Source of the DNA: Bacteroidales bacterium
Lineage (GTDB): Bacteria; Bacteroidota; Bacteroidia; Bacteroidales; Marinilabiliaceae
DNA length: 64,000 bases
NCBI GenBank assembly: GCA_003249255.1
Contig: QKJP01000066.1
Coordinates: 1-64,000 of the forward strand
Direction: 5' to 3'
The notes under the pieces were generated by a model. That model was not told where the DNA came from. It worked only from the letters and a program-made list of their open reading frames with translations, and did not search any database. Below, piece after piece: positions 28,045 through 36,621 of the stretch. The position numbers were made by a program, and so were the translations under genes. How positions within the stretch are numbered: the stretch's first letter is position 1; the number at the start of each line of letters is the position of its first letter.

Positions 28045-28073
28045 TAATTTATAATTTAAATGTAAAAAGTGCG

Positions 28074-28081
28074 CAAATGTA
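28074..28081 (-). promoter_or_regulatory. -7 box (TACATTTG) for DUF1275 gene
   Basis: An exact TAnnTTTG match on the minus strand lies 30 bp before the start codon. Confidence 0.55.
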
Positions 28082-28255
28082 TCGATTTCAAGTTATAGGA
28101 TTGCTTATTTCGTAGATTTTAATACTAATTAACATTGAAATTTTTTTCTCATTGAGTTGATGTTAAAACTTTGGTGGGCTAAGGAAGTTTTGTCATAACA
28201 TGAAAATGATGTCTTGGAGTTTCTCACGATAGGCTCAATCGTAATCTTCTAGTGG

Positions 28256-28284
28256 TTGATAACCCTTTTATTGATGGTTATCAA
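28256..28284. repeat. Hairpin (TTGATAACC / GGTTATCAA)
   Basis: A 9-bp perfect stem with an 11-nt loop lies in the 850-bp gap between the DUF1275 gene and the second SNF2 gene. It has no T-run, so it is not a clear terminator. Confidence 0.45.
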
Positions 28285-28425
28285 GCCGAAAACTAAGAGA
28301 ATAACGTGATATCTTCTATAAATCTTTGTTGCAGTCTATAACACAACTGAAATTTAAACCCTTTAATCGTGTTTGAATTTTAGTTGTTTCTGAATATTTA
28401 TGATGATTGCATACTATATTTCTAA

Positions 28426-28617
28426 TGCCACTTTTATTGCTGGGTTGAAACGAGTATTCCTATTCCTTTAAAAACTGGTGAATTCATCTCATCTTCTGAT
28501 AAACTAAATTTAATAAGCGAATTTGTTGAATCTTGCATTGACCAAACATTTGATATGACGTCAAAAAAAATCAAAACAGAGTCGCAGACCTGTCCGATGC
28601 ACGGAAATTCGTTTTAA
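28426..28617 (+). pseudogene. Possible gene remnant ending in a repeat
   Basis: A 63-codon frame without a good start codon reads like protein: WVETSIPIPLKTGEF, then DKLNLISEFVESCIDQTFD. The frame is closed at its 5' end by TAA at 28423. Its stop at 28615-28617 lies inside dispersed repeat copy C. A nearby frame (MIAYYISNATFIAGLK) could be its broken N-terminal part. No family was recognised. Confidence 0.3.
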
Positions 28618-28747
28618 GACAAGATTAACAGGGTTTACAAGATTTTTTTTAAAATCTTAGCTGTAAGCCTCCTGTTAATCGTGTAAATCCAGTCAAAAAA
28701 CATGTGGTTAAACTTTGTTGCCTACAAAAAATGTTAAAGGAAATTCT
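28602..28747 (+). repeat. Dispersed ~150-bp intergenic repeat, copy C
   Basis: This is the third copy of the family at 1700-1852 and 10961-11115: GTTTTAAGACAAGATTAACA, CTGTAAGCCTCCTGTTAATC, CATGTGGTTAAACT and CCTACAAAAAATGTTAAAGG. A CTCTGTGCCTTTGTGT motif follows at 28800-28815. A close relative of that motif lies at 17088-17103. Confidence 0.8.
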
Positions 28748-28892
28748 TGCTGGCCGATGCAGGCAGGGACGCGGAGTATTATTGTTTAATTCATTTAAAC
28801 TCTGTGCCTTTGTGTTAAAACAATTATGCGTAAAAACAAATATGCATAAAAATATAAATCAAAGCTAATAGCTCATGGCTTTCAGGTTTAAC

Positions 28893-31649
28893 TTAAAACT
28901 TCGGCATTTTAAACTTCATCGTTACCTCACCGGTTTCTTTGTCTACCTCAATTTTTTGGTTTTCGATGCCCACATCTTTTCCGGTGGCCATTTTCATTAA
29001 GCCCGATAGGAACAGCATGCCGTTGTTAAGAACCTCTTCCATTTGAGCAGCCGTTTCTGCCGGTGTTTTTTCTTGTGGGGTTTCTTTGGGTTCAGGCTCA
29101 TTTACAACAGACGATTCTTTTTGAATTTCTTCTTCTTGATTTTTACTTTCATCGTTAAATAACTCTTGTTGAGTATATTCCGGTTCAAACCTATCATCTT
29201 CTTCAAAGGGAACGAGGTAATCTTCTTTGTGCTCTTGTTTGAAGTCATCTAACGAATATTCATCCTGTACTTTTTCCACAACGGTTTCTAATTCTTCCAT
29301 ATCCCGAGCTTCAAACTCATTGGCCAGTTCTTTCATTTGGTCTAGAAATTGTCCGCGACCTTTATCTGTAAAGTCTACAAAATCGTTGGCAAAACCTTCG
29401 TTTAATACGCTGTCGAATAGATTTTGCTTAACCAATAAGCCAAGTGCAATGCGGGTTTCGATGGAGTTCTCTGTCACTAAATTGAAAATGGTAAGATGCT
29501 CGCTTTTTTGTCCAAGGCGGTCAATTCGACCTATTCTCTGGTTTTTCTTGGCAGGGTTCCATGGTAATTCAAAGTTTATTAAGGTATCTGCCACTTGAAG
29601 GTTTAGTCCGGCTCCACCGGCTTCGGTTGATAAAAATACTTTACAATCGTCGTTTTCTTCAAATTGTTTGATGAGCTCACCGCGTTTTTGAACAGGCACA
29701 CTGCCGTTAAGCTCCGCAAAACCAATGTTGTTCTTAAGCAACATTTCGCCAATCAACTTGTGAACTTTTATCCATTCCGAAAAGATGATGATTTTGCGGT
29801 TTTCGTGTTTCAAATCCAGTTTATCGAGCAGAATGTATTTTAATTCTTCCAGCTTAGGTGAGTCGTTCGTGCTTTCATCCACCAAATAAGTAGAATCACA
29901 AACCATGCGCATAGCGGTTAGCAATTGCGATAGGCGTTGAAGATCAAAAGCTGTTAAGAACTTTTTATTGGTAATTTGTCCGATACCATTAGCGTAAGAA
30001 GTATGATAATCGGCTTGCAAAGGTGTCATTTTAACCGGTACTTGCTGTTGCTGAACATTTGGAAGTTGCTCAATTACTTTACGTTTTTCACGGCGTAACA
30101 AAATGGGTTTTAAGACTTCTTTAAGGTTCGCTAAGTTGTAATAGGCATTTATTTTATTCGGCTTTTCGTGGTCGAATAAGCAGTGTTGATAAGAGAATTC
30201 CCAGAGTGGCCCTAAAAGATGCGGGTCTAAAATGGTCATTAAGGAGAATAAGTCAATGAGTTTGTTTTCGATAGGTGTTCCTGTAATAATTAATACGTGT
30301 TTGCGACCTACATTTTTAATGGCAGATGCCGATTGTGTAGCATAGTTTTTAACTTTTTGAGCTTCATCTAAAATGAGGAAGTCAATTTTAGCTTTGTTTA
30401 AAATGATTTGGTCACGAAGTATGGTTTCGTAGTTAATTATCATAAAATATGCCTCATCACTCTGATATTGAAGTGCTCTGTCGTTGGGTGTGCCTTGAAT
30501 CACAACGGCTTTCTCGGAGGAAAACTTCTCAATTTCCGTTTTCCATTGGTGTTTTAATAAAGCCGGACAAACCACCAAAGTCTTTTTAAAACCGAATAAG
30601 TCTTTCTTTAAAACCGCTGTTCCAATAGCCTGAATGGTTTTACCCAATCCCATTTCATCGGCAATAATGGCGTGCTTTCGAGTCGAAGCAAAATGGATAC
30701 CTTCCTTTTGGTAATCGTACAATGTAGCTTTGATGGAAGAATAATCTGCTTGATATTTAGTTTGAAGAGTTTTTAAGGCTTCATCTTCTAAGTAATGATC
30801 AATTTTTTCTTGAACCTCCGGACGAATGACAATATTATCAAATTCTTCGGCTTCATGAAAAAAGGTTGCAAAGTGTTTTAAATCATTGTTTCGGATGAAT
30901 GTGTCCTCAGAAAAAAAATCATTTATCAAGGGTTTTATTTCTTCCGGTAATTCATGCGGATAGAAATAGCGAATATCGTAATTGTTAAGCGGGTCGCAGT
31001 AAACTTCTATAAACGGACAAGTTTTTCTTAAACGTTTATAGAATGATGGATTATTTCTTAAAAAATCAAAGGCGAACATCAGATGCTTAGTAGTTCCCAA
31101 CTTATTAACCTGCGAATCTTTACTGTTGCTGTAACCGGTTTCGCTATCGAAATCGCGAAGGAATAGTTTGTATTTTACTCCTCGCTCGTTGGTTAAAAGA
31201 TGGTCGCCATAAATGTTATTGGCCCATTTAATACGGTAATCGGCATTGCGAGCTTTTTGTGCCCGTTCATCCAATACGCGACGTATCATTCCTTCACGTG
31301 AATATTGTTTATATTCCAATGGATTTCCTTCGTTTTTGGTTAAGATTTCATCCATTTGAAATAGAGCAGCATAGTCAAATTCATCCCAATCACCATCTTC
31401 TGTTTCAATGGCTAGAACTGTTTCTACGGGGTTTGTATCGTCATCCTTTATATCTGTCTGGATGTGAAGGATAACATCGTATTCACAACTCTCAACCGAA
31501 AATACAAAACTCTTGGATGATTGTGTTAAAATGATGCACTGACCCGATTGATACAAGTTTTGAGCTTTGTTTAAAAGATCTGGAGTAAAAGCTTTTCGAA
31601 GGTCTGTGATTTGGTTTTTTACGATTTTGTGAAGTTGTGAAATATTCAT
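28893..31649 (-). CDS. SNF2-family helicase with DEAQ box
   Basis: This protein has 918 residues. About 300 uncharacterised N-terminal residues precede a Swi2/Snf2 core: Walker A ADEMGLGKTIQA, motif II LILDEAQKVKN (DEAQ, not DEAH), motif III TGTPIENKL, then LSTEAGGAGLNLQVADT and GRIDRLGQKSEH. The last 130 residues are very acidic and end in a short basic-hydrophobic segment. This is a different subfamily from the 1922-6001 protein: the two share only the ATPase core. The role is probably DNA or chromatin-like remodelling or defence; the target is unknown. Confidence 0.9.
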   Translation of the reverse strand: MNISQLHKIVKNQITDLRKAFTPDLLNKAQNLYQSGQCIILTQSSKSFVFSVESCEYDVILHIQTDIKDDDTNPVETVLAIETEDGDWDEFDYAALFQMDEILTKNEGNPLEYKQYSREGMIRRVLDERAQKARNADYRIKWANNIYGDHLLTNERGVKYKLFLRDFDSETGYSNSKDSQVNKLGTTKHLMFAFDFLRNNPSFYKRLRKTCPFIEVYCDPLNNYDIRYFYPHELPEEIKPLINDFFSEDTFIRNNDLKHFATFFHEAEEFDNIVIRPEVQEKIDHYLEDEALKTLQTKYQADYSSIKATLYDYQKEGIHFASTRKHAIIADEMGLGKTIQAIGTAVLKKDLFGFKKTLVVCPALLKHQWKTEIEKFSSEKAVVIQGTPNDRALQYQSDEAYFMIINYETILRDQIILNKAKIDFLILDEAQKVKNYATQSASAIKNVGRKHVLIITGTPIENKLIDLFSLMTILDPHLLGPLWEFSYQHCLFDHEKPNKINAYYNLANLKEVLKPILLRREKRKVIEQLPNVQQQQVPVKMTPLQADYHTSYANGIGQITNKKFLTAFDLQRLSQLLTAMRMVCDSTYLVDESTNDSPKLEELKYILLDKLDLKHENRKIIIFSEWIKVHKLIGEMLLKNNIGFAELNGSVPVQKRGELIKQFEENDDCKVFLSTEAGGAGLNLQVADTLINFELPWNPAKKNQRIGRIDRLGQKSEHLTIFNLVTENSIETRIALGLLVKQNLFDSVLNEGFANDFVDFTDKGRGQFLDQMKELANEFEARDMEELETVVEKVQDEYSLDDFKQEHKEDYLVPFEEDDRFEPEYTQQELFNDESKNQEEEIQKESSVVNEPEPKETPQEKTPAETAAQMEEVLNNGMLFLSGLMKMATGKDVGIENQKIEVDKETGEVTMKFKMPKF

Positions 31650-31886
31650 GGTTGAAACGTTTACCGGTTTATGAAGTCCAAAAATGGCAAAAAAAGCAGG
31701 AATATTGGGTGAACTATTCGATTTTTGTCTTTCTTAGGTGTCTGTCGATGTAGAAGGTTGATAATATGTGCAGAAATAAGTGAAAATTTTCCTTGACAGC
31801 AGAAAGCTCCCTCATTAAATTAGATAAATGTTCTTATCAGCATAATAAGAATCGAGAAGAGGGTATGAATCTAAAAGTTATGAATT

Positions 31887-32066
31887 ATGTTAGAAGCACA
31901 ATCATTTTTGGACTATACTAAGGGTAAAGATCCAGCAAGAAGTAATGTTACTAATAAGCGCGAAGATAAAGAAGCGCTACGTGATGAGACTAATCTTAAA
32001 AGGAGGATAAGTTGGAAAGAAGCTTTATTGTTAGAGGACAACAGTTATAAAAGTGTATTCTTTTAA
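31887..32066 (+). CDS. Small charged protein, 59 residues, unknown
   Basis: An ATG at 31887 opens a 59-residue frame (MLEAQSFLDYTKGKDPARS at the start, WKEALLLEDNSYKSVFF at the end), rich in Lys, Glu and Asp. No family was recognised. Support comes from context. It lies in an otherwise empty gap, and a perfect 18-bp hairpin downstream (32142-32183) sits exactly between it and the convergent SDR gene, as a shared terminator would. An upstream TTGACA with a 17-bp gap to TAAATT is seen at 31793-31821, but this is not the usual Bacteroidota promoter type. Confidence 0.5.
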   Translation: MLEAQSFLDYTKGKDPARSNVTNKREDKEALRDETNLKRRISWKEALLLEDNSYKSVFF

Positions 32067-32141
32067 AAAATGATTCTAATTAAGAATCTTTGTCAATGAG
32101 ATTATTTGGTTTTTAATTTTTTTGTTTGAATTGTTTTAAAG

Positions 32142-32183
32142 AATAACTCCTTAAAACTTAATACAAAGTTTTAAGGAGTTATT
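32142..32183. terminator. Bidirectional terminator hairpin
   Basis: A perfect 18-bp stem (arms 32142-32159 and 32166-32183, loop 6 nt) contains AACTCCTTAAAACTT and its complement. It lies between the convergent small gene and SDR gene, with T-rich DNA on both sides. Confidence 0.85.
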
Positions 32184-32192
32184 TATTGTATT

Positions 32193-33752
32193 TTACCAAT
32201 CGATAGGAAAATAGTCTTTTAAGAATTTTCCGCACCAGTGTTCTCCTCGGTTAATACCATCAAAAAATGGATCGCAAACACGTGCTGCACCGTCAACAAT
32301 GTCTAGTGGGGGCTGAAAATCATGTACTTCTTGTTTGTGAGCCGACATGTGAGCCGGATCTTCATCGGTTACCCAACCTGTGTCAACCGCATTCATAAAA
32401 ATACCTTCTTTGGCTAAATCTGCTGCCGAGGTATGTGTTAGCATATTTAAAGCAGCCTTTGCCATATTGGTATGTGGGTGGCGCGATTCTTTATGAAAAC
32501 GGTAAAATTTACCTTCCATGGCTGTTACGTTCACAATGTGTTTTTGGCCGGTGTAGTCGCGGCGCATCATCGGAATTAAACGATTGCATAAGACAAATGG
32601 AGCAATGGCATTTACCAGTTGCACCTCTAGTAATTCGGGTGTTGGAATCTCGCCGATTTTTAAACGCCAGGAATTGGTTGTGCGCAGGTCAACCTGTTGA
32701 AGATCCACATCCAACTTACCTTCCGGGAACACTTCTTTGTTTTGAATGGTTCCATCGTAGTTATAAGGAATTTGTGAAAGTTGAGCAGAGGCACGTAAGC
32801 CAAGGCCCGGTTTATCATCTTTCCATGTAACGGCAAGAGCTGTATCTTTAACATTACTTGAGCTATTTCCTAAAATTCGGTGAATGCAATTTTGATGGCT
32901 CGATAATAATTGTTGTACCTGGGGGCTATGTTCATGAAAAGGTAAGCTTTCCATTTCCATCATGTGTGCATAAAAACCGGGAGGACGACGCACCGTTTGA
33001 GCTGCATTGTTGATTAACAGATCCAAACGTGGATAAGTCTCTTCGATATAGGAGCAAAATAATTCTACACTTGGCGTATGACGGAGGTCAAGACCATGAA
33101 TGTGTAAACGGTCTTTCCAAACTTCAAAATCCTTCTCTTTTGCAAAACGAATAGCCGAGTCGGCCGGAAAACGCGTGGTCGCAATAACAGTAGCTCCGGC
33201 ACGTAAAAGCATCAAACTAACATGGTATCCGATTTTTAAGCGTGAACCGGTCATCAGTGCCACTTGTCCGGTTAAATCTGCTGTTTGAAAGCGCTTAAGG
33301 TAGTTGAGATCACCACAGCTTTCGCACATGCAATCGTAAAAAGGGTGCAGCTTTGTATATTCGGCTTTGCAAACATAGCAATTACGAGGCGAAAGTAACT
33401 CCTTATCTGCCATCTCCAGTTTTGCCTCAGTTAGCATAAATTGAGTTGGCGCTTCAAACACATCCACGGTACGAGCAGATCGAATTCCGGTTGTTGCACG
33501 AGCGGCTCTATTTTGCTCTCTGATAGCTAGTTTCTTATGTTTGCTAAGGGCTTTATTTCGCTTCTTAATTTCCTTTCTGTCCGGACGAGATAAAGCACCT
33601 GCAGCTTTCATTAAATCAATGCGTTGTTCCTCTGAAAGCTGAATCAGGAGATCGCTGTTTGAAACTAGTTCTTGCAATGTTGTAATGCAATTTTCTAATT
33701 CACCTTTAGAAATGTTTTTTCTTTGTAAGGTCTGCTTGTCGTCTATTTCCAC
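32193..33752 (-). CDS. Atypical SDR-fold oxidoreductase with N-terminal zinc ribbon
   Basis: This protein has about 519 residues from a GTG at 33752. A TTG start at 33770 would lie inside the promoter box. A basic helical N-terminus leads to a zinc ribbon (CYVCKAEY, then CMCESCGDL; about residues 125-150), then an SDR Rossmann fold: [13 protein letters not shown] in place of TGxxxGx[15 protein letters not shown], and the active-site region TAMEGKF with [13 protein letters not shown]. The usual catalytic Tyr of YxxxK is a Thr (TxxxK), so ordinary SDR chemistry is doubtful. The [11 protein letters not shown] motif recurs, from memory, in distant eukaryotic relatives, which would argue against a recent mutation. 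Confidence 0.8.
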   Translation of the reverse strand: MEIDDKQTLQRKNISKGELENCITTLQELVSNSDLLIQLSEEQRIDLMKAAGALSRPDRKEIKKRNKALSKHKKLAIREQNRAARATTGIRSARTVDVFEAPTQFMLTEAKLEMADKELLSPRNCYVCKAEYTKLHPFYDCMCESCGDLNYLKRFQTADLTGQVALMTGSRLKIGYHVSLMLLRAGATVIATTRFPADSAIRFAKEKDFEVWKDRLHIHGLDLRHTPSVELFCSYIEETYPRLDLLINNAAQTVRRPPGFYAHMMEMESLPFHEHSPQVQQLLSSHQNCIHRILGNSSSNVKDTALAVTWKDDKPGLGLRASAQLSQIPYNYDGTIQNKEVFPEGKLDVDLQQVDLRTTNSWRLKIGEIPTPELLEVQLVNAIAPFVLCNRLIPMMRRDYTGQKHIVNVTAMEGKFYRFHKESRHPHTNMAKAALNMLTHTSAADLAKEGIFMNAVDTGWVTDEDPAHMSAHKQEVHDFQPPLDIVDGAARVCDPFFDGINRGEHWCGKFLKDYFPIDW

Positions 33753-33767
33753 TGCTAAAATTTTTTG

Positions 33768-33775
33768 CAAATATA
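33768..33775 (-). promoter_or_regulatory. -7 box (TATATTTG) for SDR gene
   Basis: An exact TAnnTTTG match on the minus strand overlaps the possible TTG start at 33770. Transcription should begin near 33761, so translation probably begins at the GTG at 33752. Confidence 0.6.
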
Positions 33776-33976
33776 TTTGTTTTTATCGTAGAAAAATTGA
33801 AAAGCGATTGGCTTAAGGTTTATTTTTTTAGGCAAAGTCGAACGACAATTTTAAAAAATAAAGCAAATTTTAAAAGAACTATTACTGCATACTTAATAAT
33901 GAGCTGTATCAAGTATGTGTCTGTATTTGAGTGTGTTTGTACTAGAAGAATTAAATTATTTAAAGTGATGTTGTTA

Positions 33977-34849
33977 TTAAAAAGGAATACTGTAATATAG
34001 ATTATTAATTTGCCCCATATCAAAAGCCGGAGGCATAGACGGATAACTTTCACTTTGATCTTTAATAACCAAGTTTGTTCTAAAAAATTCTTGATTTTCG
34101 AGTAACAATAGGTAATTTGATAATTCTCTAAGTTCTACTCTTGATACGAAAGAATTTTTTTTGCCATTAGCCTCTTCTATAATAAAAAGTTCCATGTGTT
34201 TAGCTAAGCTTACACTTACCGTAATGCTTGTAGGGGTGTTTATGCTAATAATAAAACATTCTTTGGCTTTAACTCTCTCCCAATAATTACCTAAACAATT
34301 CTGCTGTTTAGTTCCTTCGTCAGCTAATTCTTTGTGTGAAGTTAGTAAACGAAAATTATTGGGTAAAATCAATTCTCCGATATAATCTACTTTTTCAGGA
34401 GTTACAAAATTCATTAACTCATGAAATATTCTGTTGTTTGACCAATTGGTGTTTATTAAAGTGTTGTGAGAAAGTGCTTTTGTTACCAGTTTATTGAAGT
34501 ACTTGTGGTAGGTGTATTTAAAAGTTAGATGAATGATGTCAATAATGGCAGCCTCCGGATCTATAGCTGCTTTAATCACATTAATGGCAGCAGCAACAAG
34601 GTGTTTGCTTTTGTAAATGTGATTGTTAAATACAGAACTATAAAGCTTATTTACAGCCTTAATTGGTCGTTTTAAATATACATCACAATACAGTTTTACT
34701 GCATCTACCGGATTACTAATATTGTTGTTGAGAATTGGAAGAATTAGCTTTTTATCATTAATAAAGATTTCGGGGATAATAAAAGCCTTTTCTATCCAAT
34801 CAAAACAGGGTCTGTTTTTAAGTATTATCGCAATGTCCTTATCTACCAT
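33977..34849 (-). CDS. PcfJ-like protein
   Basis: This protein has 290 residues. The C-terminal half holds the PcfJ-like core: LTSHKELADEGTKQQNCLGN, then a Tyr-Trp and ECFIISI, and a beta strand pair ending SRVELRELSNYL. PcfJ-like proteins occur on plasmids and in mobile regions and are uncharacterised. The N-terminal part is helical and unknown. It is the last gene of a three-gene minus-strand set (UVR protein, WYL regulator, this), 40 bp after the WYL stop codon. The call rests on the motif only. Confidence 0.55.
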   Translation of the reverse strand: MVDKDIAIILKNRPCFDWIEKAFIIPEIFINDKKLILPILNNNISNPVDAVKLYCDVYLKRPIKAVNKLYSSVFNNHIYKSKHLVAAAINVIKAAIDPEAAIIDIIHLTFKYTYHKYFNKLVTKALSHNTLINTNWSNNRIFHELMNFVTPEKVDYIGELILPNNFRLLTSHKELADEGTKQQNCLGNYWERVKAKECFIISINTPTSITVSVSLAKHMELFIIEEANGKKNSFVSRVELRELSNYLLLLENQEFFRTNLVIKDQSESYPSMPPAFDMGQINNLYYSIPF

Positions 34850-34888
34850 GGTTCTGTTTTTTAGTTATTGTCGATAATTTGTTTGTTT

Positions 34889-35791
34889 TTAGACTTTGTA
34901 GTTTTCTAAAGAACATTCTAAAGTTTCCTTAATCTCATCAGCAAACCATTTAGGCTGAATTACTTTTACTTGGTCACCCATTGAAAGTATCTCCATTTTT
35001 AAGTCGTGGGTAGCATGAAGCTTTAACTCTATTCGATATTCATTATCGTTATCGATAAGTATTTTTTGTGAATAATGAAGTGGCATCGATTTTATGTATT
35101 GTCCTTGAAAAGGAGTGAAGGAGAGAACTATTTGTTCCGGTTCTTCATTATCTCCACAAATAATGCCAAAGCAGTGCTTGTATTTTTCTTCAATGTCTAC
35201 TTGTGGTCTTTTATTTGATTTATTCGGGCTTATGCTTAATTGACTTATTCGGTCTAAACCAAAGCTTTTTACAATGTCATCCTTATCGTTGATTGCCATT
35301 AGATACCATCGGCTTCGGTATTCTTTTAACGCGATGGCATGAACAGTTCTGTGCGAAGGTTTATCCTCATAAAATTTTTGATAATCGAAGGTAACGACTA
35401 GTTTATTTTTAATGGCATGAACAAGACCATACAAGTTCTCGGTACCTTTGGGTTTGCGCTTTTGAAAGTAAATGCCTGAAGATAAATTACTACTTAACTT
35501 AAAAGCATTAACCGTATCAAAAGCTTCTAATAAATGGTGTTGAATTTCAGAATTATCATCGTACTTGATGTAGTAAACCTTTTGCGATTGGTCGTATTGA
35601 ATATCAATGCCATATAGTGATCTTATGTCATCACGATCTCTGATAAAAGTACGTTCAGATATGGCGAGATTATAATCTTCCAGTTCACCATGATATGCCA
35701 ACTTGTTATTGATTTCTTTAAAAGTAGATCCTTTTTGCCTGAGGGTGTTGATAATTAGGTTGTATCGCAATATGGTTTCTCGTTTAGACAT
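34889..35791 (-). CDS. WYL-domain transcriptional regulator, copy 1
   Basis: This protein has about 300 residues from MSKRETILRYN at 35791. The longer frame from 35824 lacks a good ribosome site. An N-terminal winged helix (ISERTFIRDRDDI) is followed by a WYL domain (YRSRWYLMAIND, SFGLDRISQL) and a WCX-type C-terminal domain. It is paralogous to 46770-47648: both share the layout, the FGLDR motif and HCFGI/YCFGI. WYL proteins bind nucleic-acid or nucleotide ligands and often control defence or DNA-damage genes. Here it probably acts on its own cluster and possibly on recBCD (inference). Confidence 0.88.
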   Translation of the reverse strand: MSKRETILRYNLIINTLRQKGSTFKEINNKLAYHGELEDYNLAISERTFIRDRDDIRSLYGIDIQYDQSQKVYYIKYDDNSEIQHHLLEAFDTVNAFKLSSNLSSGIYFQKRKPKGTENLYGLVHAIKNKLVVTFDYQKFYEDKPSHRTVHAIALKEYRSRWYLMAINDKDDIVKSFGLDRISQLSISPNKSNKRPQVDIEEKYKHCFGIICGDNEEPEQIVLSFTPFQGQYIKSMPLHYSQKILIDNDNEYRIELKLHATHDLKMEILSMGDQVKVIQPKWFADEIKETLECSLENYKV

Positions 35792-35862
35792 AACAGTGTG
35801 TAAATTGTTTAAAGAATAGATCAAAGGTTGCTTATGTGTAAATTAGGAAATTTGACAATGAA

Positions 35863-36378
35863 CTAATGTTTTGATAATAAATCTTTCATCATTTTAATAA
35901 AGGGAAGAAAAGCGCTTATTAGGTAGATGCTTATTTCAAAATCAGCAACTTCTATAGCGGTTTTTAATAGCTTTTGGGTTGGTATTTCTGGTATTGGTTC
36001 TTTGCTTGTTTTTGCAGATCTTTCACAATCACGGTAATAGGCAGCCAGTTCAAAGTTTTGAGCTTTTACCGCTTCTATCTTTAGTTCGCGCATACTTGTT
36101 GCAATGTTATCCCTATCTCCGCTTTCTATGGAAGCAATAGTCTGTGGATCACCATTTAGTATGTGTTTGGTAAATTTAATTAGACGAACTTCTGTGAGTT
36201 CGGTGTACAACTTAATGGTTATTCCTTCTTCTTTAATTTGGGATACCAACTCTTGTATGGTGGTAAGTGGAGGAGAAGAAATAAAGTTTTCAAATGCTTT
36301 TCCGATTAAATCTTCTAAGTTCCTGAATTTATCCATACTAGGATGTTGTTCTGTATATGAATCTTGATTGTATGTCAT
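35863..36378 (-). CDS. Protein with UVR (UvrB/UvrC-like) motif
   Basis: This protein has 171 residues. Residues 94-118 form a UVR motif (MRELKIEAVKAQNFELAAYY, then RDCER), the helical pair through which UvrB and UvrC bind each other; it also occurs in ClpC/McsA-type proteins. The rest is helical with no recognised domain, and there is no nuclease motif. It is the first gene of the UVR-WYL-PcfJ set (72 bp before the WYL start). It reads divergently from the HNH endonuclease gene across a 243-bp region with two operator-like sites. It may tether a repair or protease partner, but that is inference. Confidence 0.6.
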   Translation of the reverse strand: MTYNQDSYTEQHPSMDKFRNLEDLIGKAFENFISSPPLTTIQELVSQIKEEGITIKLYTELTEVRLIKFTKHILNGDPQTIASIESGDRDNIATSMRELKIEAVKAQNFELAAYYRDCERSAKTSKEPIPEIPTQKLLKTAIEVADFEISIYLISAFLPFIKMMKDLLSKH

Positions 36379-36412
36379 CTTAGTTGTTTTTTGTAAAGAT
36401 ATGTTTGTGGTA

Positions 36413-36517
36413 CGACAAAAGGTGTCGGGGGTGTGGTTTTTTGTATCTAAGAGGCATGTTTTTCCATAGCTAATTATTTTTAGGTATGGTAGGAGTGGGG
36501 TGTGACAAATGGTGTTG
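36413..36517. promoter_or_regulatory. Paired operator-like sites between divergent genes
   Basis: CGACAAAAGGTGTCG at 36413-36427 (a 5-bp inverted repeat) and TGACAAATGGTGTTG at 36503-36517 share the core GACAAAwGGTGT and lie exactly 90 bp apart. They fall between the UVR gene and the HNH gene. They look like binding sites for one dimeric regulator, perhaps the adjacent WYL protein. Confidence 0.45.
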
Positions 36518-36621
36518 TGGTGGTTAATGAATTATTTAATTCTTTTTGTAAGACTTTATTTACTAATTTAATGTATGGATTTAGTAGTGCAATAATAAAG
36601 TCGAAATAAAAAATATAAGGA

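Noticed and set aside
31793-31821. Sigma-70 type promoter TTGACA-17-TAAATT
   Set aside because: The match is good for E. coli, but Bacteroidota use a different consensus, so I do not list it as a feature.
33797-34053. Overlapping short frames on both strands (67 and 77 codons)
   Set aside because: AT-rich DNA between the SDR and PcfJ-like genes, with no ribosome site. The minus frame overlaps the end of the PcfJ-like gene.
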